Of a stretch of 64,000 bases of DNA, positions 10,799 to 22,071 are shown one piece after another (positions within the stretch are counted from its first letter, which is position 1; the number at the start of each line of letters is the position of its first letter). Under the pieces are notes generated by a model that ran no database searches, was not told the DNA's origin, and saw nothing but the letters and a program-made list of their open reading frames with translations. The DNA is taken from contig NC_037319.1 of NCBI RefSeq assembly GCF_000143535.2, positions 1,922,001 to 1,986,000 of the forward strand, written 5' to 3'. Source of the stretch: Botrytis cinerea B05.10 (lineage: Eukaryota > Ascomycota > Leotiomycetes > Helotiales > Sclerotiniaceae). The position numbers and the translations under genes were made by a program.

Positions 10799-12009
10799 AT
10801 CCATTGCAGAAAGAAAAAAACACACATAACTATTTTCTATTCTTGAACTGTCAGGCTTTCTCTTTCCTCTCTCTGGTAGAAGAGTGTTTTATTTTAGATG
10901 AGATATACCCCCTTCTTCTGGAGTTTGAGAGGGATTGGAAGAAAGCCTATCGGGAACCCGTGATCGATCGATCGAGAAAAACCGACGACGAGACGGCTTC
11001 GCTTGTTACTTCCATGGATGATTTTTTTTGACTGGAACTGGATGCGAAATCCCGATTATTTTATACACACACACTTTATATTGTAAATAGGAATGAATAT
11101 TCAACAAACATTTACCATCAACATTATCTGGATTATTCAGTCAATGGCTTCCGTTTCGAATACCTGGTGATCGATGTTATCTTGAACGACGATTTGGTGT
11201 TGTGTTATGTTTATGTTTTTGAAGCTTTATGGGATGGTGTGTGTGAATTTATGATATTTCGTGGCTGGTTGTTCAGTGAGTGAGTGAGCGAGGTGATGTG
11301 GTGATATCATGATTTATGTTCTTTTCTTTTTCTTTGTTTCGTTTCTTTTCTTCTAGAGTGATATACATTGGATTTTTTTTATTTTTTATGTTTATAAGTA
11401 CCGATTATCTATATCTCAAAGCATTGGAGTGGTATTTTCATTGGCATTTTTTTTCGGGAGGTTTCTTTCGTTGGAGTGGTCTGGGATTGCATATTACATG
11501 GTTTAACTTGGCATATATACCCGGGGTTGGGAAGGTATGGTGTGGCTTTTTTGCTTTTTGTTATTTTTTTTCTTTGAGTCCTGTTTGTTTTTGAGGGAGA
11601 GGAGGTTTGAGTCTGAGTTTGAGAGGGGTTGTGAGGGGAGAGAGGAAGGAGGGGAGGATGCTAGGAATGAGATATGAGATATGAGATATGAGGATAGGGT
11701 TGACTTTTCATTGGAAGCTGGAAGATGGAAGATGGAAGGTTGCTGGACTAAGATGAGTTGTGTAGTGTATGCTTGGTTGGTTGTGAATCGGCGGATCAGA
11801 TTGTTGAAGAATGAGAATGAGAATGAGAATGAGAATAGGAACTAGAAAAGAAAACAGAGTGAGAGTGAGAAGGATGAGTAGATGCGTTTTCTTTTGAGCT
11901 GGGTATTCATGACTGGATGACTGGATGACTGGATGAATGATGGGGGATTAGCAATGAATGTAGAGAATGAGAGGAATTAGGAGGAGCGGGGGGTTGATTG
12001 AAAAGTTAA

Positions 12010-12107
12010 GTTGGATGTGTATGTATGTATGTATGTATGTGAAGAGTGCCTCTAGGTACCTAGGATAGATAGGTGAAGAATGAATGCATGCATGCATGCA
12101 TGCATGA
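12010..12107. repeat. (GTAT)n and (GCAT)n microsatellites
   Basis: There are about six GTAT units near 12016-12040 and five to six GCAT units near 12083-12107. The latter is self-complementary and could form a hairpin. Confidence 0.85.
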
Positions 12108-12377
12108 ACATATAAATACATCAATCAATTGTTCACAATTTTTTTTTTTAAAGGGAATAGGCTAGGCTAGGCTAATAAGTGGAATATAATATATAATGCG
12201 TGTATTATTTATTTATTTATTGACTTGGAAGTGGAGGTGGAGGTGGAGGTGGAAGAAGATGTTTATATATGTATATGTATATGTATGTGTATGTGTATAT
12301 GTATTCAATCAAAGTTTAGAGTGTTTTTTTTTTTTTGTTTTTTTTAATGGAAATTAAATTTTGTGTGGTTTGGGTTG

Positions 12378-12506
12378 GGGAGATGGGAGATGGGAGATGG
12401 GAGATGGGAGATGGGAGATGGGAGATGGGAGATGGGAGATGGGAGATGGGAGATGGGAGATGGGAGAGATGGGAGAGATGGGAGAGATGGGAGAGATGGG
12501 AGAGAT
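12378..12506. repeat. Compound minisatellite: 12 x GGGAGAT then 5 x GGGAGAGAT
   Basis: Twelve perfect heptamers (12378-12461) pass without interruption into five perfect nonamers (12462-12506), which differ by an inserted GA. The heptamer part is open in all frames because seven is not a multiple of three, so apparent proteins across it are artefacts. The plus strand is purine-only apart from T. Confidence 0.95.
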
Positions 12507-14976
12507 GGGAGAGGGGAGGGGAGATGGAGATTGGGGGTGGAGATTGAGGGATGGAGATGGTGAAGATGGTGGATGGGTGGGTATGGAAAATGGTTGATGA
12601 TTGAGGGTTGATGGTTGATAGATTAAGTATTAATATACAGCAAAAGAGTGTAATGATCAAACTGGAAACATTCGCAGAACAGTATTGCGCTCGGAAGATA
12701 CCTCCTCTCGTGGTAATACCTCGAGCTTTTACACCATCGAGGAACACACCGTCTCTGTCTAAAATGTCTTGTCGATTCATCATTGTCGATTGGTTCATTG
12801 CTTCTATTTCGCGCCGCTTGGAAAATACAAAGCAGTGCAGTGCAGTGCAGGGCAGTTCACGATTTCTTGAGCGTTCTCCGAAACCTGTATGTATGTTTAG
12901 TGTCGATCATCTGGATCTGGATATGTATATCTGGATAACAGTGTGTGAAATACTCAGGAGAGTATCGAAAAGCATATGTTTACTTGTTTCTTCGCCATCC
13001 ACGTTGCCATACAAGCAGGTCAGAATCCGTGATCGATAATGATGATAAACGAAAATGGTACGGTGGTAGCTAGCCATGCTAGACTAAACGTGGATGTTTT
13101 GAATATCTTATCAGCTGGCATTTGGAATGTGCTGAAAAGTGAGGGGATTCGTGGATTGGGTTGCAGAGGATAGGAGGAGGAAGAAGTACGAATAAAATTT
13201 TGAAGAAGAAATGTGAATACCACTTTGGGGAGGAAAAAGTTCTCATGCTAGGTTTTCCACGGACAGGCACGGGATGATACTTCATTGCCCTTAAACTCCC
13301 CTGGATCGTAGCTCATTGTGCTTCCTGGAGTTGTACCATTTGTTCTCAAGGTCGTCATGAATTCTCCCGCTACTAAACGAGCCAAACATAGGAATCTTGC
13401 TTTGTGTACTTGTGAAAGTACGAAGTGTGAATATTGGCGTTTGTTCGTTTTTGGGGGGAATTTATCAGAACGATAAGTGTGTCCTGATAATTCGTGCGGG
13501 TGTATCTTTTTGGCTCTTCTCGAGAGCCTGAAGGTATCAATATAATCCGGGGGAAAAGTTCAAAGACGAGAGTGAGAGCAACATTGGTGATGATGAATAT
13601 CCTGTTGGATGAGATTCATTGGGCGATCATTATAATTCCTGCAATAGAGATGCAATAGAGATGCATGACTTGCTCATTGTCTAGTACGAGATCTATATCA
13701 TCAGTGATCCTGTAAGGAAAGAAAGAAAATACATTACCATCTTTACCATCGCGGATTGTTCATCAAAAGAATTGTCTCATTTCATAACTAACTTTCGAGG
13801 TTGAACGCGTGTTGTCGTCGCCAAGATTGCAAGCCAATGCTGTTAATGTTAAGAGTTGTCCCATAACAAATAACTTTACTCGCTAACTAGTCACACACCT
13901 AGGGCACTATTTAGTGAGAAACCGGGCCGCATTTGAAAGCTAATTTCACACCTGCAAGAAATAAAATCCACCACCTACAAAAAACTTCCGCGAAAGATAG
14001 ATTGACGTCAAAGCTATTGATCGGTAGCTCGAGGGTAGGTAATGTCTCATATGTTGGCAAGATATATACGAAAGCTGTACTAAAGTGACGATCCGAGCTA
14101 TCTCTTGAATGATCCTTTGACATACCGCGACTACTTCGAAAGTTTGATATGGCACAATGTCATAGCCAAACTTTCATCAGACAGCCACCTCGCTCATTCA
14201 TTCCAGTGTTGAATTTAACAACTTCCATCTAAGCTCAAAACTTTCTTGAGTCCCGTGCGAACAATAAACGCCCCTGAACACTATTTTGTGCGAGAGAGAA
14301 CGGTTCAAATCCGAATGTCCGGTGAAACAGCAACCGCATCTCCCGCTGATATGCTGTGGTACTTTCTGTTCCAAGCACCACCTAACTCTTGATCATCATC
14401 TCGCATCTGTACTGGGAATGAGATTATCTACTCAATCAGTCATTTTCAAAAAGAAACATATCTTTTGACAGGTTTCAGGGACGGTGAGATTATGGCACGC
14501 AGATATATTGAGAGATTCCTTCCAGTGAAGGTATGCCATCTAAGCCAGCTATTTCTTTTGGCTAGGCTCAAAATGGGATCGTGAACTATTTCTGAGATGC
14601 GGAATCTTGAGTACTTTAAAAGAATCCCTACTTTGGATTTCCCAGTTCACACAAGACTTCTGCGCGAAATTTTGACAGCTTCAAGTAAAGGTCAAAATGG
14701 TTTGAATCTTTGACTTATCTGCGATTTTGATCTCGATTAAACCTCTGTCCATGCAATATAATTGATAGCAAGAAGGTTACAACTTGCTTGTTTTGTTGAA
14801 GATTGACAAGGTTTCTCCGTTTAAGTACCTAGTTACTTCCAAATTCTGAGATTTTCAGACCATTTCTCCTGTCAAATCCACTCAGCACCTGTTCTATCCT
14901 TCCTGTCTTTCGTCCTTCTTTTCGACCTTGGTTCTTAATAGGAATCCTTCAATCTTCCACGGAATACCGAAAACAT

Positions 14977-16607
14977 ATGGCAATGGAAAAGGAATCGGAA
15001 CTCATTAACAGGGACAACGTGAACGAAGGAGTTTTTGAATTATCCTCTCCAGCGTCCCCAATTCCCATATCGCACTCTCCAGAAGAATATCGGAAGTTGA
15101 TCTGGAAAATTGATCTTCATGTTTTGCCAGCTTTGTTTTCTCTTTGGATAGTCTCCGTCGTTGATCGAGGGAACATTGGAAGCGCAAACATCTTCGGCAT
15201 TCAAGAGGATCTTCATATGAAAGGGAACGACTTCAACATAGCCCTCCTCATCGTCGTCATTTGTTTTATTGTCTTCGATATTCCGTGCAATGCATTACTA
15301 AAAGCTAGCACGCCGCAAATCGTTCTTACTGGCGAAATCTTCCTTCTAGGTTGCAATCTCTTCCAAGCCATTCCTCAGCATAACTAACATCGTATAGGAA
15401 TCGTAGCTATTGGAGAGGGGCTTGTCACAAGTGTCGCAGGGTTCTATGCCATGCGTTTCTTTGTGGGGTTATTTGAAGCAGGACTCATACCAGGTATTTT
15501 CGACAGCCATCAGTCTAGCGAAGACACTAACACAATTATAGGAAGTGTCTATATCTTGAGTCAGTATTATCCTCGGTATGAAATGCAATGGAGATTAGGT
15601 ATGTTGATGGTTGGCAATGCCCTTGGAACCGCATTTTCTGGACTACTTGCATTTGCTATTGCTGGTATCAATAATGACAATGGGTATAATGGCTGGAGAT
15701 GGATTTTCATTATTGAAGGGTGTATGACTGTTGCAGTGGCGGTTATTGCCTACCCATTCATGCCAACTTGGCCGCATCAGGCAAAATGGATGTCCGATGA
15801 TGAAAAGACTTTGCTCGTCAGTGCAATCAAGAAAGGGGTTGTTGAACCAAAGGGCGAGAAGCTGGACATGCACAGACTTATTGAGGTATTAAAAGACTGG
15901 AAGATATACATATTGTGATTACCCCACCCAGTTTCCCAGCCAATTCTAAACTAACCAACCTTAGTGGCATAATTCTCGCATTTACAATTATGACGTCCGC
16001 TAGCGTCGGGATATTTATACCAACTATTGTTTCTGGCATATCTGCTCATCAGGATCCTCGCCACGTACAAGTTCTCTGTATTCCAGTTTTTGTTGCAGCG
16101 GCAGTATCTTCATTTGCATTTTCATTCTTATCAGACTATTTCAAACATCGTACAGGATTCGCTATTTTTGGATACGTTATGATCATAGCTGGTGCCATAG
16201 TCTTACTTAATCAAGAGCATGTCCATGCCCATACCAGATATGGAGCGGTCTATCTCCTGGCTTGTGGAATTTACATTGCTGTACCGATAATATGGACAAT
16301 TCTACCAAACAACGTTGCTGGAACGTACAAGACGGGAATTGCGATAGCAATTCAGGTCAGCATTGGAAATTTGGGGGGTGTAGCTTCAACTCTTTGCTTT
16401 GCAAGTACTAAGGCACCATATTTCGTCTTGGGATATACAACTATTGTGTGGATGACCTGTTGTGCTGCGGGTCTTTTATTTATCTGCATGTTCTTCTTGT
16501 GGATAGAGAATAGGGCTAGAGAAGCTGGTAAAAGAGATTATCTATTAGAGAGAGAGAATGCCGACAAGCTGGGAGATAGACACCCTTCCTTCAGATATAC
16601 TTATTAA
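14977..16607 (+). CDS. MFS permease of the Dal5/anion:cation symporter family, 494 aa
   Basis: This is a 12-span plasma-membrane uptake carrier. Exons are 14977-15349, 15398-15493, 15542-15914 and 15965-16607, and all joints keep frame (for example the third joint gives IYIFGIILAFTIM). Family marks are VDRGNIGSANIFGIQEDL in the first span region and RFFVGLFEAGLIPGSVYIL followed by QYYPRYEMQWRLG, the highly conserved Dal5 segment. The long central loop (WPHQAKWMSDDEK) leads to the second bundle, and the tail is charged and cytoplasmic. Relatives carry allantoate, nicotinate, pantothenate and other organic acids, and the substrate cannot be told from sequence. It sits 800 nt upstream of an FAD monooxygenase on the same strand, so an aromatic or N-heterocyclic acid is a reasonable guess. 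Confidence 0.92.
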
Positions 16608-17406
16608 TTGCTTGCTTTATGTAAAGTAATCAGCGCTACTGAAATAGCAAGTAATACTTTAAAATTTATATGGTGAAAAGGTTTTTTAGGGTCAAGGTCT
16701 GAGAAAATTCACGAATCTTAATCATTCATGGATGAATTTGTTCGCTTAACAGCGAGAACGCCTCGAAGCATTATTTTTTCCACCTTCCGGTAGTACAAGG
16801 CGGTATTCGAGGACAATTTATCAATCATATACTTTCCTTGAGCTCGATATAAGGATCTTCTATGTCACACATAGGTTCCACTTCAGTTCGGAAGTTGCTA
16901 GATTATTGAGATTTACAGTTTCCTATTCAATTCCGAGGTTACTCGACATACTCAACGCAATGTAACCGTCGGAACTGTTTCCAAAGCTTATTCGTTCTTT
17001 CGTGCTTATCATCACAAATATCTGAAACATTTGCTTTGGCATTCGGTCTCTGCGACTCTGTGCTGCAGTGGGACTTTTTCAGTGGGTTTTTGTGTCTAAT
17101 GCTATATAGTTCTACTCTGCTACTATCTCTCTTGGATCCCATAAAATCGTTTTCAATCATTGTCTGAGTTGCGGAATCCGCTGAGAACTCGAGTATACGA
17201 ATTTAATTCATATTCAATACTTGGTGTCTAGTTTGCCTGCCTCTTTCTAGCAAGTCGCTATCTTAAGTCACCACTTGATCAGCGTGTTTCAGCCGCGGAT
17301 ACCAAACTTTACAGCTTCCTCAACTCATCTTCCATCCCCTTTGTTTCCATTATTCATATTCAAAGTCAAAATCCCTTTCTTAGCTGTAATTCCTATCCCG
17401 ACGATC
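16608..17406. other. Intergenic, presumed promoter of the FAD monooxygenase
   Basis: Only short frames occur on both strands. It contains the 3' flank of the permease and a pyrimidine-rich stretch shortly before the start at 17407. The open frame extends upstream to 17275, but the first 44 codons lack conservation, so they are treated as leader. Confidence 0.5.
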
Positions 17407-19307
17407 ATGGCGAACTCGACCACAGTTCCGCAAGCCTTCAAACCAAGCGAGCCCCTTCAAATAGCCATAATCGGAGCCGGCCTCACGGGTCTCACCCTCG
17501 CTCTTTCAATTTCCGCCCTCCAACTGCACCAGCGCTCTCACATCCACTACACCATCTACGAATCACACCAGCAGTATTCCGAAATCGGCGCCGGGATTGG
17601 ATTTGGCGCGAGCGGCCATCGAATCATGAAACTTCTCCACCCCGCATTCTGGGAAAATTACAAAGCGATTGCGAATTGGGGCGACGATGACGTATGGTGG
17701 GATTTTGTCGTCGGCGACAGAGTCGGGGACTCCCAGGGAAGATATGCAGAAAGATGGGAAGGAAAACGCATTGCACAGGTGCGAATGAAAGAGGGAAGAG
17801 AGGGTCAAAGTACCGCGCATCGCAGATCTTTGATGGATATTCTAATCAAACTCCTTCCTTCTTCGTGCGATGTTCGATTTGGAAAACGTTTGGTGGGGAT
17901 TGTGTCGTCTGTTTCGGATTTGTGTTGTGGATCCCATCATCCGCATGCTAATGTCACACTTCAATTCCAAGACGGGACGACATCAATTGCTGATTTGGTT
18001 ATCGGCGCCGATGGCGTCAAGTCTCTCTGTCGGGATATAGTACTCGCACCGAGTTTCAATGCAGAAGCGTTCAAAGCGCGTTTTACGGGGAAAATAGCAT
18101 ATAGAGGATTGATACCGATGGAAGAGGCGAAAGCGAGGATAGGAGAAAAAGCGGGTCAGAGGATATTTTATTTGGGACATGGGGGACATGTGGTTTCGTT
18201 CCCGGTGGAGGGAGGGAAGAGTATGAATATTGTTGCGTTTGCGAATCGGGAGGAGGGGAGTTGGGAGGGGAGTTGGGTGAAGGAGAATGTGGGGGAGGAG
18301 CTGGAGAGAGATTATTTAGATGGGAGGTGGGGGGGAGATGTCGAGGGGATTATGGGGGTAAGTAGATGGTGTTTGGTTCTTTTCAGTTTGTTTGATGTGT
18401 TTTTTTTCAGCTTGTTTTTCTTGCGTTGTTTATTTTGTGAATTTCACACCTAGCCATTGCACTTTCTCGGCTAAATTCGATTCTTCAAACTACCTTCTAT
18501 GTATGTCTCGGTGGAGATAGTTTCTCCACCTCTGCTTCATCTCATACATCTCAGGCCCGATCTTCATTCCTCTCTCACAGAATCTCACATTCCCAGTTCA
18601 ATTATCCATTTTCTCTCAGGTATATCTTCTAATGAAAGAACTACTGACACTCCATTTGCAGCTCATCAAATCGCCCTCCTACTGGGCAACATTCTACCAC
18701 CCCCCTGCACCGACCTTTCACCATCCAACTCTACCTATCCTTCTTATCGGCGACTCTGCCCACACCACTGCTCCTCATTTTGGACAGGGTGCTGGTCTTG
18801 GTAGTAAGTATCCTCTTCTTTTCCCAGCTCTATTCTTTCCTTGCTCCCTTTCCGAGATAGTGCATCCTCCATTTTTAATCTTCCCCAAAGCACCTCATTG
18901 TTTTCCTTATCCACACACGAAAAATACTAATTCCCACCACCCACCTAGTCGAAGACGTATACATCCTCACAAAACTTCTCTCGCAACTCCCCACCACCTC
19001 TCACTCTTCCGTCGCCAGCTCAAATCTCCGCGCTCTCTTCACAGCATACACACAAATTCGACAACCGCGCGCTACAACCGCCGTATCCTCTGCAAACTAT
19101 TATGGTCGTATGCTTGATATGGAAGATCCGGTTATATCCGATAATCTTTCGCTCATAGAGGAGAAAGTAAGGGGAATAGCTGAGACGATTTGGGGATATG
19201 ATGAGATTAGAGAGGGGGAAAGGGCAGTAGAGATTATGAGAGGAGTTTTGGCAACAGCGGGTGTTGGGGAGATTGGGGAGGCGAGCGTCGCTAAGGAGAT
19301 GACCTGA
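17407..19307 (+). CDS. FAD-dependent monooxygenase, salicylate-hydroxylase type, 483 aa
   Basis: This is a flavin monooxygenase of the PHBH/salicylate 1-hydroxylase class, which uses NAD(P)H and O2 to hydroxylate aromatic substrates. Exons are 17407-18357, 18662-18803 and 18949-19307. The Rossmann motif IAIIGAGLTGLTLAL lies near residues 18-32, and the acidic end of the second strand is YTIYES. The DG motif is VIGADGVKS (about 198-206) and the GD motif is GDSAHTTAPHFGQGAGLGIED (about 346-366, split by intron 2). I start at 17407 because conservation begins just after it, although the frame is open further upstream. Intron 1 is 303 nt, unusually long for this window, and a missed exon inside it is possible. 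However, the direct joint GIMG-LIKSPSYWATFY matches the family spacing. Substrate is unknown. The neighbouring permease and NmrA-like gene hint at a shared pathway. Confidence 0.88.
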
Positions 19308-20372
19308 AATTTTTAGAGAAATATTGATGATAATTGATATTGAACGATGATTACGAATAAAATTCTCTAATTTCAATGCACTTGCACTTGACTAATGAAA
19401 TTTTCTACAATCAAAATTGATAATTCAGGTATAAAAAAAAACTGTAGATTTCGTCTGTTCACTTGAGACAGTATCACTATTGTACTAAAAAACACAGTTT
19501 AACTGCTGTTTTTAGAATCGACCTTCATTTTGAGGTCAAACGACACAACCTCATAGCCATCTGTCTACTGTCTCATGCCGTAATTGCTTCGATTAGACAG
19601 AATCGTACGATAGTATTTACTTGTTGATCAAACTAATAGTCGACATGATTGAATCAATATGAATTCACATTGTGAACGATACGGAAGCTAAATTCGAAGA
19701 CACGAGGGAAGTTATGCGGAGTTGAGTAAGTACACCAGCGTGAATGAGGGTTCCAGTCCCCAACAGTCGCTTAGCCATTAAACCCCCTCGTATTGTCCAT
19801 CCTCCTATTGATGTGAAATGATTCTTTGACTCATATATATTGATCAAAGAATAATCAAACAGATTAACCAACTTCTTCCAATTCATTTTGGTAACCTTTA
19901 TACATACAGTAAGTATCACGGTGCACGCAATTCTCAAATTCGAACGACGAAACAGTTTAGCGCCCGTATAAGAAACCTCACTGCCGGTAAGAATTAATTC
20001 TCACCTTGGATTGAATATAATGCCGAATCAACTTGATTGTCAAATTTTGAATTAGAAGGGATAGAGATGATCGAAACCTTAATTAACAGTTATGTATACC
20101 CGGGGATTACGATAACCAAAGGATAAATAAAGTATGACGCAATCAACCCCGCATATTCTTACAAACCATAACGTCAAAAGTACGAGCGAGGTATATAGAA
20201 CAAACCACGAACAATTAACAGTTATATCAACTCGGGGTAACTCGAACCAACAACAACTAAAACTAATCTTTCACATAACAAGAAAAATACCCAAAAACCA
20301 TCAATCACAGATTCCAAATTCTCAATCACCATCTTCTATTTCAAGCACATCTTACCCACCCATCCCCAAAAA
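19308..20372. other. Intergenic between the FAD monooxygenase and the NmrA-like gene
   Basis: A/T-rich, with no supported gene. It probably holds the terminator of the upstream gene and the promoter of the next. Confidence 0.5.
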
Positions 20373-21344
20373 ATGTCCCCCACCACCCCGCGCATCCTCC
20401 TCCTCGGCGGCCACGGCAAAGTATCTCTCCACCTCACGCCCAAAATCCTCTCTCGATCCTGGAACCTCACATCCCTGATCCGCAACCCAGAGCACAAACC
20501 TGACATCCTCGCGGCGGCGTCGCGCGCGCCCAAAAGCAGCGCCGGAAACCTCGAGGTACTCGTCTCCAGCATCGAAGACGTCAAGAGCGAGAGCGACGCG
20601 AAGAGTATTCTGGACCAGGTAAAGGCGGATTGGGTAATCTGGTGTGCCGGTATGATATTTTCCCGTTTCCCGCATTCGTGTTCTACCTTCTCTCATTCTT
20701 GTTCTGGGAGAGGGAGAGGGAGGGGAGGGGATCGCAAATAGATGACGAGATGAAGAAATAGAAAACTAATCCAGACTTGCAAATCCACAGGAGCCGGAGG
20801 CAAAGGACCCAAAGACCGCACCTACGCCATTGATCAAAACGCGTGTATCCATTTCATCCGGGCTTCTCTCGCCACCCCGTCCATTACCAAATTCCTGCTC
20901 GTCTCTGCGCTCATCTGCCGACGCTCGCGCGCGCCATGGTGGAGCGAAGAAGATTGGGCATACGTGAATAAAGTAAATACGGAAGTGCTTCCAGATTATT
21001 ACAAAGCGAAACTAGCGGCGGATCAAGCACTGGTGGTGTTGGGAGAGGAGAGGAAAGACTGGACGTGGATTAATTTGAGGCCGGGGACGTTGAGTGATGA
21101 GGAGGAGACGGGGAGGGTTAGTATGGGGAAGACGACGGGGCAGGGGAAGGTTACCCGGGCGGATGTGGCCGAGGTGGCGGTGAGGTTGTTGGCGGAGGAG
21201 GGGGTGAAGAGTGGGTATTTTGATTTGTTGAATGGAGAGGGGGAGGTGGGGGAGGAGGTGAGGAGGGTGGTGAAGGAGGGGGTGGATTGTAGGGATGGAG
21301 AGGAGTTTGAAGATTTGAAGGGGACTGAATTTTTGAAGCTATGA
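20373..21344 (+). CDS. NAD(P)-binding NmrA-like/SDR-fold protein, 276 aa
   Basis: This is an atypical short-chain-dehydrogenase-fold protein (NAD(P)-binding PF13460 type, YMR090W-like). Exons are 20373-20649 and 20791-21344, and the joint restores WCAGAGGKG. The nucleotide loop ILLLGGHGKVS is at residues 8-18. Further family landmarks are SLIRNPEHKPD, DWVIWCAG, TYAIDQNACIHFIRAS, FLLVSALICRR, PDYYKAKLAADQAL (with the YxxxK pair) and INLRPGTLSDEE. Length is normal for the family. It may act as an oxidoreductase or as a nucleotide-sensing regulator, which sequence alone does not settle. Base use is striking: the first exon is C-rich on the coding strand while the last 300 nt are very G-rich. The preceding FAD gene shows the same trend. 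Confidence 0.88.
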
Positions 21345-22071
21345 ATACCCGAATTTGGTTCTCTGGAAGGATTACGCGATAATCACCATTTCATTCCTCT
21401 GAAACCCCATATATGTGGACTAGATCCTCTTGTAAAGAAAAAGTATGAAAAGAAAATTATTTATAACTATGAAGCATACGTTGATCAATCCGCTCCTTTC
21501 TGCTCTCTCCGAACTCTTATAAAGATCACCAACTAAGATTCCACATTTCCACTCCCCTTCGTTTAACCTCTCAAACATCATCAAACATTATAAAGCTATT
21601 GAAACCAGACGTATCTGGCATCCGGTATGCAGATGAAATACCAGAAATATCTTTCCCATTCCATAATACCCTTTGGTTATTCGTTTTCATACGGCTATGA
21701 CAGTAAAGAAGTCTTCTATTGTATGTAAAGCCATTATAGCTACCTACGTAGCTATCTGTGTTCATATAATCTTATTGAGAAAAATTCTATTCCCATCTAT
21801 CTCTATACTAATGTACAAGCAATAAACATGCAATAGTCTAGCTTCTTTAGTATTTCCCTCTCAAGAGAAAAATATCTACGCCCTAGCAAATAGTAGGCAA
21901 AATGGTATCATATAATAAAGAAATCAAACCAAACACGCCTATTAGCAATATACTCTTTTCCTTTTCTTTGTAATAATCCTCATATCTTTGCTTTTCCTCG
22001 AAAATCGCTCACCATATTTTCAGAAGCACAGTCTTTCCATTCCATTCCCTCCCTCCCTTACCACCAACCTC
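21345..22071. other. Convergent 3' intergenic region
   Basis: This holds the 3' flanks of the NmrA-like gene (plus) and the AT-hook/Swi5 gene (minus). It is A/T-rich with no supported gene. Confidence 0.55.

Larger units (their letters stand above)
10799..14976. other. Gene-free region after the 8399 gene
   Basis: No supported gene was found in 4.2 kb. The first kilobase is T/G-rich 3'-flank. From 11.6 to 12.6 kb there are many short tandem repeats (GAGATAT, GAGAAT, GTAT, GCAT, GGAGGT, GGGAGAT). From 12.6 to 15.0 kb the DNA is ordinary-looking, with short frames only and no family motif. Confidence 0.55.

Noticed and set aside
12316..12798. Repeated-sequence open frames on both strands across the GGGAGAT array
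   Set aside because: A heptamer repeat without stops is open in every frame, so the HLPSPIS-like and GRWEMGD-like proteins are artefacts of the minisatellite.
18499..18660. Possible additional exon inside intron 1 of the FAD monooxygenase
   Set aside because: Including it would insert Ser/His-rich sequence where the family has none, and the direct joint gives normal spacing.
19730..19790. TTCCAGTCCCC stretch resembling a tRNA T-arm
   Set aside because: No matching acceptor stem, D-arm or anticodon arm could be folded around it.
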